Positions 8,314-14,353 of a stretch of 35,219 nucleotides of DNA are shown one piece after another; within the stretch, counting starts at the first letter, position 1, and every line of letters begins with the position of its first letter. The stretch is from positions 1 through 35,219 of the forward strand of contig CACYHR010000047.1 in the NCBI GenBank assembly GCA_902774265.1, in the 5' to 3' direction. The notes under the pieces were generated by a model, which made no database searches, was not told where the DNA came from, and saw only the letters and a program-made list of their open reading frames with translations. A program made the position numbers and the translations under genes. The DNA is from an uncultured Eubacteriales bacterium (GTDB lineage: Bacteria > Bacillota > Clostridia > Peptostreptococcales > Anaerovoracaceae).

Positions 8314-8362
8314 CGGCCACTGATGCGATAACCAGCGGCCACTCGGCGGCAGTAACGGCCAC
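8314..8362 (+). repeat. Three phased CGGCCAC direct repeats, possible IS21-like end remnant
   Basis: CGGCCAC occurs at 8314, 8336 and 8356, spaced 22 and 20 bp, in a GC-rich patch within AT-rich DNA. Multiple short repeats with about two-turn spacing occur at ends of IS21-family elements and in other protein-binding arrays. No transposase ORF accompanies it, so a remnant or an operator array are both possible. From here to 8582 no gene is seen. Confidence 0.35.
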
Positions 8363-8582
8363 CTGTTTATGAGGTGGATTTTAACTGAATCATAACTCAT
8401 GGTGGAATTCACATCTTGACCTTGTGAAGAGGAAGGCCGTCTACAGCTTAGCCCATTTTAAGAGTGGGCACTCTTGCAAAAGGTCAATAAAAGGACAACC
8501 AAATGGAGTCCGACAAGCCCTCATTAATTTTACTGTAACATGGTTTATGGATAGCGGAAAAGCGTTGGAAATTATTGCCATG

Positions 8583-10295
8583 TTAATTGATAGGATACTG
8601 TTCGATTTCAAGCCGTTTCTCGAATTCATCCAGAGGAAGCGGCTTGTAATAATAGTATCCCTGAGCATATAAGCAATAATTGTCACGAAGAATCTGAACC
8701 TGCTCAGCAGTTTCAACACCTTCTGTAAGGCATTCGATTCCCATGTCAGATGCCATAGCTGTTATGTGCTTATATAGAACTGTAGAGAGATCTTTTGGGT
8801 CGGTTAAAGATATCGGAAGTAGACTTCTGTCAATCTTCATTACGTTCCATGGCAACTCCCTGATAAGATTTAAGGAAGAGTAGCCGATACCAAAATCATC
8901 AATGGATGTATGTATACCTATAGTTGTAAGACCTTCGACCAGCTTTTTGAGTTTAAGATAATCGCCTTCTGTAGTTGTCTCGGTTAGCTCTATCTCAATG
9001 TATTCATATGGGATATCATATCGGTTTATTATACTGACGATTTTATCCAAAAGTTCCGGATCAGCCAGGTGCTTACGGGAAAAGTTAATAGATATCCGAA
9101 CCACGTTTTTCCCTTCATCCAACCATTTTCTTATATTCTTACAAACAAGATCAAGCATATAGAAATCCAGCCGGAATATATCCGTGTTACGTTCGAGTAT
9201 CGGAATGAAATCCATAGGTGGTATTATCCTTCCATCCCTGATCCATCTGCATAGAGCCTCTGCGCCTATGATCCTGCCCGTTTCAACATTTACTTTTGGC
9301 TGATAGTATGCATGGAATTCATAATTATTTAGAGCTTCTTCAAAATGTCTGCGGATTTTTGAAACATTCTCTTTATCCTCTATATACTGCATACTCGCAT
9401 ATACAACATCAGTTTCATCGGATATTTTTGCAGTCTGACAAGTGGGCAAGATCATTTCAACAATGTTGCCCGGCCTTTCATATTTGAAATCACTCGGAAT
9501 GATAAATACTCCGGCATATGCTGATACGATTGCGCTGTTTGAAGTCAGCCGGTCATATATGATAGGTGTGCCTTCAAAAAAAGCGAGAATTTTCTCCAAC
9601 ATTTCATTTGGGAATATAGCTGCGAAGTTATCCCCGCCCACACGACACACAGTACCACTATTTCCAATCATATCCCTTAAAGTATCGAAATGGGCTTTCA
9701 TAACGGCGTTGCCTTCTTCGAATCCCAGATCACGATTTATGACAGAAAAATCCTTAAGGTTATACATAATGGCGGTAAAGCCGTTAAATCCACCTGTTTT
9801 ATTCATTTTTTCAAGATGGCGGAAGAAATATGCAAAATTCGGATATCCATTGTTGTCATGAAACGCGAGATTCTCGAGTGCTGTCTGCATACGGTTCCGT
9901 CCTACGTAACTCATCATGGAACGCATACAGATGTCAAGCTGCTGTTCTTCTTTATTGCTCAAATGTTCTGTGCCTTTGGCAGAATATGCTATGGCTCTAA
10001 CTATAGCCCCTGTTCTTGAAATGAGTTCTTTTTTGAGCACAACAATGTCCGCAGAACCTTCATTGAAATCACAGAGGATTTCTCCCTTGCCGTCTTTTTC
10101 ATCCACCCTGCTCCTATAAAACTCTGTGACAACTTTGGTCAGACGAAAAGAACGAGCCAATCTGCAAAGAACATCAACCAGGGTTTCTCTGGAAAAATGT
10201 TCAAAATCAACCATGGCATCGACGAATTTTATGAATAGTTCTGAAAAATCATCTTGTGTTGTCAATTTTTCATCAGTATTATCTAAGTTAGCCAT
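8583..10295 (-). CDS. Cyclic-di-GMP phosphodiesterase with degenerate GGDEF and intact EAL domain
   Basis: The 570-aa protein has an N-terminal alpha-helical region (1-130), a GGDEF-like domain (about 150-310) and an EAL domain (about 320-565). The cyclase signature reads RVGGDNF (218-224), so diguanylate cyclase activity is unlikely, though GTP binding could still regulate. The EAL domain retains the expected catalytic residues: EAL (346-348), Asn404, Glu around 435-437, DD at 466-467, Lys487, EGVET 525-529 and Gln532. It should therefore hydrolyse c-di-GMP. No transmembrane or receiver domain is evident, so it is probably cytoplasmic. GGAGGAGA precedes the ATG. It is monocistronic and transcribed opposite to its neighbours. 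Confidence 0.9.
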   Translation of the reverse strand: MANLDNTDEKLTTQDDFSELFIKFVDAMVDFEHFSRETLVDVLCRLARSFRLTKVVTEFYRSRVDEKDGKGEILCDFNEGSADIVVLKKELISRTGAIVRAIAYSAKGTEHLSNKEEQQLDICMRSMMSYVGRNRMQTALENLAFHDNNGYPNFAYFFRHLEKMNKTGGFNGFTAIMYNLKDFSVINRDLGFEEGNAVMKAHFDTLRDMIGNSGTVCRVGGDNFAAIFPNEMLEKILAFFEGTPIIYDRLTSNSAIVSAYAGVFIIPSDFKYERPGNIVEMILPTCQTAKISDETDVVYASMQYIEDKENVSKIRRHFEEALNNYEFHAYYQPKVNVETGRIIGAEALCRWIRDGRIIPPMDFIPILERNTDIFRLDFYMLDLVCKNIRKWLDEGKNVVRISINFSRKHLADPELLDKIVSIINRYDIPYEYIEIELTETTTEGDYLKLKKLVEGLTTIGIHTSIDDFGIGYSSLNLIRELPWNVMKIDRSLLPISLTDPKDLSTVLYKHITAMASDMGIECLTEGVETAEQVQILRDNYCLYAQGYYYYKPLPLDEFEKRLEIEQYPIN

Positions 10296-10497
10296 TATTT
10301 CTCCTCCGGTTCTCAGTCCGAGATTACTATAAATTGAAAAAGGATAACTTTATTTGAGTATATCATATAAGAAAATTAATAGCATCCAAAAGGCTGTGAA
10401 AAATATGTGTGTTGGTTTATTCCTATGTTGCGATTCTATACTTCTTTACAAAATCGAAAATACGTTCTGCAATATCTTCAGGAGAGGTGAAGGTATT

Positions 10498-10794
10498 ATG
10501 GCAACAGAACTAAAACCCATTGATGTTATATGCCAGCCTTCCCGTGATGGGAAGATAACCCCGATGAAAATAAGGGTTATTGATGAGGATGGCGAATATC
10601 AGGAATACAAGATAAAAGGATATAACATCATTATGAGGAATAACATAGGATTAAATAAAAAAAGAATACTGGCCGCTCGCTACGCAACGCGGCCGTTTAG
10701 CTCCGCAAAAGCGGCCGAAGCAGGGCGCCATATGCATTACTGGTTTTTCTTATCACAGAAATCTGCAAATGCGGTAGCGTTATCCAGAATTTGA
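10498..10794 (+). pseudogene. Small conserved-type protein with its C-terminus replaced by a GC-rich insert
   Basis: After GGAGAGGTGAAGG an ATG opens MATELKPIDVICQPSRDGKITPMKIRVIDEDGEYQEYKIKGY-type sequence, resembling small (about 75-aa) beta-rich proteins common in Clostridia. After about residue 57 the frame runs into a GC-rich palindromic segment (10672-10730) and then antisense through the 3' end of the XRE gene, giving an unnatural tail. The 98-codon frame is therefore probably a truncated gene. The original function is unknown. Confidence 0.5.
10672..10730. repeat. GC-rich palindromic insert
   Basis: GCGGCCG occurs twice, flanking TTTAGCTCCGCAAAA, in a 59-base GC-rich block surrounded by AT-rich DNA. 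It starts with a CGCTCGCT motif like the dispersed repeats at 20054 and 26623, but is not identical to them. It lies where the small gene loses its C-terminal coding sequence and where the converging XRE gene ends. Confidence 0.45.
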
Positions 10795-11174
10795 GTTATA
10801 TTATCGTCAGTCAGATTTTTTGACGTAATCAGCTTAGCGAAAGCGATGATTGCATCTTCCTGCTCTTTGCTTTTGATGGCCGGAAAAGCTTTTCGAACAG
10901 GTGTATCAGTATCGGATATATTCAAGCCGCATAGAACAAGATATTTTTCAATGGGAATATGACATGCATCACAGAAGCGTATAAGCTTTTCCACTGAATC
11001 CATCAGACGATCCCCTGATTCTATTCTTGTAAGATGCGTTGGGCTGATATCCATTTTCTCTGCAAGGATTCGAATTGTAAGTCCGGCATTTTTACGATCT
11101 TCACGCATAGCATGGCCTATCATTCTTGAACGTTCAGATCCACGTTCTTCTATTCTGTTTTCAAGTGTTTTCAT
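10737..11174 (-). CDS. XRE-family helix-turn-helix regulator
   Basis: The 145-aa protein has a Cro/C1-type HTH at about residues 20-75 (AGLTIRILAEKMDISPTHLTRIESGDRLM) and a helical C-terminal region of unknown role. AGGAAGAAGAGG lies upstream of the ATG on the reverse strand. A reverse-strand promoter (TTGCCA, 17 bp, TATTAT; 11252-11280) precedes it, and its -35 overlaps the palindrome TTGCCAAATGGCAA, a likely autoregulatory operator. It is divergent from a second small XRE gene, an arrangement typical of genetic switches in mobile DNA. Confidence 0.85.
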   Translation of the reverse strand: MKTLENRIEERGSERSRMIGHAMREDRKNAGLTIRILAEKMDISPTHLTRIESGDRLMDSVEKLIRFCDACHIPIEKYLVLCGLNISDTDTPVRKAFPAIKSKEQEDAIIAFAKLITSKNLTDDNITQILDNATAFADFCDKKNQ

Positions 11175-11251
11175 GACACGTTTCCTCTTCTTCCTTTACC
11201 CGTAGTCATATAAGAACGATCATGAGGGAATTCCTTCTATGGTCTGAATTA

Positions 11252-11280
11252 ATAATATCACATTAGTTGCCAAATGGCAA
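11252..11280 (-). promoter_or_regulatory. Reverse promoter and palindromic operator of the XRE regulator
   Basis: On the reverse strand TTGCCA and TATTAT are 17 bases apart. The -35 is one arm of TTGCCAAATGGCAA (11267-11280), an inverted repeat with 6-bp arms and 2-base spacer, so a bound dimer would block polymerase. Confidence 0.5.
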
Positions 11281-11293
11281 GTTATATCTATAA

Positions 11294-11416
11294 AAAGTGC
11301 TGTCTGTATATAAAAATGTATTGACAATCAGAATTTTACTTTTTAAAATATACATAACGAACACGGACGGCACTTTAATTTATTTAATAGTGCGTGACGG
11401 CACTTTGCGGAAAGTG
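11294..11416 (+). promoter_or_regulatory. Forward promoter with three GACGGCACTTT operator boxes
   Basis: TTGACA (11321) and TAAAAT (11344) are separated by 17 bases and form a near-consensus promoter. The 11-mer GACGGCACTTT occurs at 11366-11376 and 11396-11406, exactly 30 bp apart. Its reverse complement, with one mismatch, lies at 11294-11304 upstream of the -35. The last box is also half of CACTTTGCGGAAAGTG (11401-11416). The layout suggests cooperative binding of a regulator dimer, probably one of the adjacent XRE proteins. Confidence 0.6.
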
Positions 11417-11484
11417 ACATTGAGCTATCCGCGTTTACATGTTTCCAATATCTATTTAGGTTGAATCACAAAATGGGAGGAACG

Positions 11485-11703
11485 ATGATTAACGTTGACT
11501 ATGTCAGGTATCTCATGAATGAGAATGATATGTCGCAGAAAACGCTTGCAAAGTCAATGCATATGACAGAAAGCTGTATAAGCAGATTCCTGAGTGGGAA
11601 GCGTTCGGGTAGCCTTAAGTTTCTTGTAGGACTTGCGAGGGCTTTTCCTGATACTGATCTTAGAGATTTTCTTCAGATAGAAAAAAACCAAGGTTCTGAC
11701 TAA
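11485..11703 (+). CDS. Small XRE/Cro-type helix-turn-helix protein
   Basis: About 72 residues consist almost entirely of an HTH domain: MSQKTLAKSMHMTESCISRFLSGKRSG contains the two DNA-binding helices. The frame is open from TTG 11461, but ATG 11485 has GGGAGG at 11475-11480 and is the better start. It is the size of Cro-like repressors. It is divergent from the larger XRE gene and lies downstream of the box array, so mutual repression is plausible. No downstream partner is tightly linked, and the next gene begins 165 bp later. Confidence 0.75.
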   Translation: MINVDYVRYLMNENDMSQKTLAKSMHMTESCISRFLSGKRSGSLKFLVGLARAFPDTDLRDFLQIEKNQGSD

Positions 11704-11868
11704 AACGGCATATCGCAAATAAATCATTAGTTAGTTTCAATTATAGATCTAAGCTTCATATACCCTGTAGTACTCAATAATTGATCAATGATAGCTATAA
11801 CAAGTTGAGATGAGCCTATTGTGTTCTGATAGTTATATTCACAGCTGCATTAGGAAAGGAGAATGATT

Positions 11869-12306
11869 ATGCTCAAAAAAGACGAATTATCTGAAATAAA
11901 AATCAGTAGATTTGAAGATTCAAGAAAAGTATTTATCTTGCCAAGACCGTATGGCAGCAATAAAGAAGTAATAGAGCACGCTATTGCTTGCTGCAAATAT
12001 GCAGAGTCTGCATGCCGTATTCCGGTGCTCGACCCTGAAATCTATCCTCAGGTATTCGATTATCTGAGGGAAACCGGAGAACTGCTTTCTGTCTGTCAGG
12101 CTGCAAATACACCGCTTGAAGAATGTGACGACGTATGGGTATTTTGCCAGAGTCCGTCTGAAAAGATCAGAAAGGCTAAAGTGATGTTGGCGGCAAGTAC
12201 AAAGATATTATGCAAAAATGTGATTTGCGTGATTTTTACCGAAATAAAAAACGTGATTTGTGCTATAATAGCGATAAATAAAAACGCGATTTACGAGGTG
12301 CACTGA
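11869..12306 (+). CDS. DUF4406/DUF7768-like protein (nucleoside deoxyribosyltransferase-like fold)
   Basis: Start 11869 is preferred over 11863 because AAGGAGA ends at 11862. The pattern RKVFILPRPYGSNKEVIEHAIACCKYA, then a proline-rich middle (PVLDPEIYPQVFDYL) and CDDVWVFCQSPSEKIRKAK, resembles DUF4406/DUF7768 proteins related to nucleoside 2-deoxyribosyltransferases. The conserved part ends near residue 108. The last 35-40 residues are encoded by the phased operator repeats of the next gene, so this tail is probably non-functional. Its TGA overlaps the ATG of the ATPase gene. The family call is by pattern only. Confidence 0.5.
   Translation: MLKKDELSEIKISRFEDSRKVFILPRPYGSNKEVIEHAIACCKYAESACRIPVLDPEIYPQVFDYLRETGELLSVCQAANTPLEECDDVWVFCQSPSEKIRKAKVMLAASTKILCKNVICVIFTEIKNVICAIIAINKNAIYEVH
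12215..12292 (+). promoter_or_regulatory. Three 33-bp-phased AAAACGTGATTT boxes with an internal -10 element
   Basis: AAAATGTGATTT (12215), AAAACGTGATTT (12248) and AAAACGCGATTT (12281) start at exact 33-bp intervals, about three helical turns, so all face the same side of DNA. TATAAT at 12264-12269 lies between the second and third boxes, which would occlude the promoter when bound. Additional GTGATTT-like text follows the first box. The array ends 13 bases before the ATPase ATG. Confidence 0.6.
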
Positions 12307-13658
12307 TGAAGAGAAAAATATATGATGATCTTCTCGAATGGAAAAACCGTGAACAAGGACATTCGGCTCTGCTCATACAGGGCGCAAAACGTGTTGGCAA
12401 AAGCTATATAGTAGATAAGTTTGGCAAAAATGAATACAAGTCATATATTACGATAGATTTTAATAAGGCCGGCAAAGATGTAAAGGATCTATTCCTGAAT
12501 GATCTTGACAATATGGACACTTTTTTTCTTAAGCTGTCTACATATTATGGAGTACAGCTGTTTGAAAGAGAATCTTTGATTGTGCTTGATGAAGTACAGC
12601 TCTTTCCGCGGGCGCGAAGCGCGGTAAAATATCTTGTCGAGGATGGACGCTATGATTACATAGAGACAGGGTCTCTGATATCGATCAGGAAAAATGTTGA
12701 GAACATTCTGATTCCGTCTGAGGAGGATTCAATTAACATGTATCCCATGGATTTCGAGGAATTTCTGTGGGCAACCGGAAACGATAACATGATGACGCTT
12801 ATAAGGTCATGCTATAACAACCGTACGCCTCTTGGGCAGGCGCTGCATAGAAAAGTCATGGATCAGTTCAGACTGTATATGCTTATTGGAGGAATGCCGC
12901 AGGCGGTCAGTGAGTATATGGATACGCATGACTTTGAAGCTGTAGATAGAGTGAAGAGAAGAATTCTTAAGCTGTATAGAGATGACATCCGTAAGCATGC
13001 AGGGGGAAATGCATTAAGAGTCGAAGCCATCTTCGATGAAATACCGTCTCAGCTGAAAAAACAAAACAGGCATTTTAAGTTGGCAGCTGTTGAAGCAGGT
13101 CTGAGATTTGATACCGTTAAGGACGACCTGTTCTGGCTTTCAGATGCCATGATCGTCAACAATTGCTATAACTCCACAGAGCCCAACATTGGGCTGACAC
13201 TAAATAGAGATACAACTCTATTAAAGTGTTATATGAGCGATACGGGATTGCTGATCAGTCACGCATTCGATGAGAGAGGTATAGTAACAGAAAAGATATA
13301 TAAGAAATTGTTGTTCGATAAGCTTGAAGTGAATCTTGGAATGCTTACTGAAAACATGATCGCGCAGATGTTGACCAGTGCAGGTCATAAATTATACTTC
13401 TATGCAAATGCATCGAGAGACGACAAGACATCACGGATGGAATTGGATTTCCTGCTTCAGAAGGACAAAGTTACAAGCAGGCATAATATTATTCCTATTG
13501 AAGTGAAGTCCGGCAAAAATTATACCCTGTCCTCCGTCCGTAAAGCACAAATCAAATACAAGGAATATCTGGACACTCCAATCGTCATACATACTTCGGA
13601 TTACTTGGAGAAGGATGACATCGTTTATTTGCCGATCTATATGACACCATTAATTTAA
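12306..13658 (+). CDS. COG1373-type AAA ATPase with DUF4143 domain
   Basis: The 450-aa protein has an N-terminal AAA domain with Walker A GAKRVGKS (26-33) and Walker B LIVLDEVQ (91-98), then a sensor-like ETGS. The C-terminal DUF4143 part ends in a PD-(D/E)XK-type motif (MELDFLLQK...IIPIEVKSGK). Such ATPases are widespread in gut bacteria and often multicopy, but their role is not established. Proposals include DNA-associated defence or toxin functions. GAGGTG precedes the ATG, which overlaps the upstream TGA. All NTPase motifs are intact, suggesting an active enzyme. It should be cytoplasmic. Confidence 0.88.
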   Translation: MKRKIYDDLLEWKNREQGHSALLIQGAKRVGKSYIVDKFGKNEYKSYITIDFNKAGKDVKDLFLNDLDNMDTFFLKLSTYYGVQLFERESLIVLDEVQLFPRARSAVKYLVEDGRYDYIETGSLISIRKNVENILIPSEEDSINMYPMDFEEFLWATGNDNMMTLIRSCYNNRTPLGQALHRKVMDQFRLYMLIGGMPQAVSEYMDTHDFEAVDRVKRRILKLYRDDIRKHAGGNALRVEAIFDEIPSQLKKQNRHFKLAAVEAGLRFDTVKDDLFWLSDAMIVNNCYNSTEPNIGLTLNRDTTLLKCYMSDTGLLISHAFDERGIVTEKIYKKLLFDKLEVNLGMLTENMIAQMLTSAGHKLYFYANASRDDKTSRMELDFLLQKDKVTSRHNIIPIEVKSGKNYTLSSVRKAQIKYKEYLDTPIVIHTSDYLEKDDIVYLPIYMTPLI

Positions 13659-13690
13659 CATAACTCATGGCATGAAAAGTCCGGAAAGTT

Positions 13691-13716
13691 GGGTACAGGG
13701 CTGGGTACAGGCTGGG
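13691..13716 (+). repeat. Near-tandem GGGTACAGG repeat
   Basis: GGGTACAGGGCT is followed directly by GGGTACAGGCT. The short imperfect duplication sits just upstream of the tmRNA/tRNA-like scar in gene-free DNA. Its function is unknown. Confidence 0.4.
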
Positions 13717-13777
13717 ACGGCGTATCTGACCTCCTTTATTTTCAACGGTTACAGCCTGCACCGAAAAACTTAGTCTC

Positions 13778-13800
13778 TTCGATTCCCACCGTCTCCACCA
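13778..13800 (+). other. tmRNA/tRNA 3'-end sequence, probable attachment-site scar
   Basis: TTCGATTCCCACCGTCTCC followed by ACCA looks like the T-loop, 3' T-stem, acceptor strand and CCA end of a tmRNA or tRNA. Upstream bases cannot pair with it: the 5' T-stem partner GTGGG is absent, and no tmRNA body fits before the ATPase gene. A detached 3' end is what integration of a genomic island leaves at one junction. The second copy is not in the window. An RNA-type terminator follows at 13884. Confidence 0.6.
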
Positions 13801-13883
13801 TGTTAAGTGAATAGGAATGACACAAAAGGTGTAATCGTTAAAACTTGCACCCAGCAGGTCATAAGTATTCAGAAGCGTAAAGA

Positions 13884-13909
13884 CCGTTGCTACGAAGCAG
13901 CGGTTTTTT
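13884..13909 (+). terminator. Intrinsic terminator after the tmRNA-like scar
   Basis: CCGTTGCT (13884-13891) pairs with AGCAGCGG (13896-13903) around ACGA and is followed by T6. It may be the original terminator of the tmRNA/tRNA gene whose 3' end lies upstream. Confidence 0.75.
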
Positions 13910-14118
13910 ATATAGATACAGATTTATTTTGCCCGTCGATTGATATTTCATAATTTGCAATCCTATAAATAATAGAATACGGAGCAAGAGATTTATTTAT
14001 GAAAGCAGGGAAGGAAGATGTGAAGTGATGCAGCATCAGGTTATATGAATTATTAAACCTCCAAAAACGTTCTTGATTCACACTTATGAATAACCTATAA
14101 TACATACATGATAAAGAT

Positions 14119-14167
14119 CCTCGCACGCCTCTTAACAATGCGTACCATGCGGGGGTTGTTTTTTTTT
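14119..14167 (+). terminator. Terminator or attenuator before the methyltransferase region
   Basis: CCTCGCA (14119-14125) pairs with TGCGGGG (14148-14154), followed by TTGTTTTTTTTT. It lies directly before the AGGAG ribosome site of the broken small ORF. Nothing else is recognised from 13910 to 14118. Confidence 0.55.
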
Positions 14168-14180
14168 AGGAGAATATACC

Positions 14181-14352
14181 ATGAGTAAAAAACTGAAAAA
14201 ACATTTGTCAATTGATGGACAAATCGCAAGCCTGGATTCAACTTGACTCTGTGTGCAATGATATGTATGAATTGTCAGATGATGAAACGTCAAATATTAT
14301 GGCAATCGGCAGAACTACTGATAGAGTAACTCTGCTAAATGGAGCAGAATAG
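14181..14352 (+). pseudogene. Short ORF broken by a frameshift
   Basis: After AGGAG an ATG opens MSKKLKKHLSIDGQIASLDST and then hits TGA at 14244. Moving one base (+1) continues as QLDSVCNDMYELSDDETSNIMAIGRTTDRVTLLNGAE to TAG at 14352. The joined product would be about 58 residues and ends one base before the methyltransferase ATG, like an operon partner. The composition is protein-like in both frames, but no family is recognised. A single-base indel is the simplest explanation. A programmed shift is not suggested by any slippery sequence seen. Confidence 0.45.
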
Positions 14353-14353
14353 A

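Noticed and set aside
8424-8672. An 82-codon forward frame before the EAL gene
   Set aside because: It overlaps the 3' end of the EAL gene in antisense and lacks a ribosome site or recognisable domain.
10354-10497. Upstream extension of the small gene at 10498
   Set aside because: A strong ribosome site precedes ATG 10498, and the extension is AT-rich upstream DNA.
12215-12292. A CRISPR array
   Set aside because: Repeats are 12 bp, imperfect, only three, and overlap a promoter; no cas genes nearby.
13778-13909. A complete tmRNA or tRNA gene
   Set aside because: Only the 3' arm is present; no 5' acceptor strand or T-stem partner can be paired upstream.
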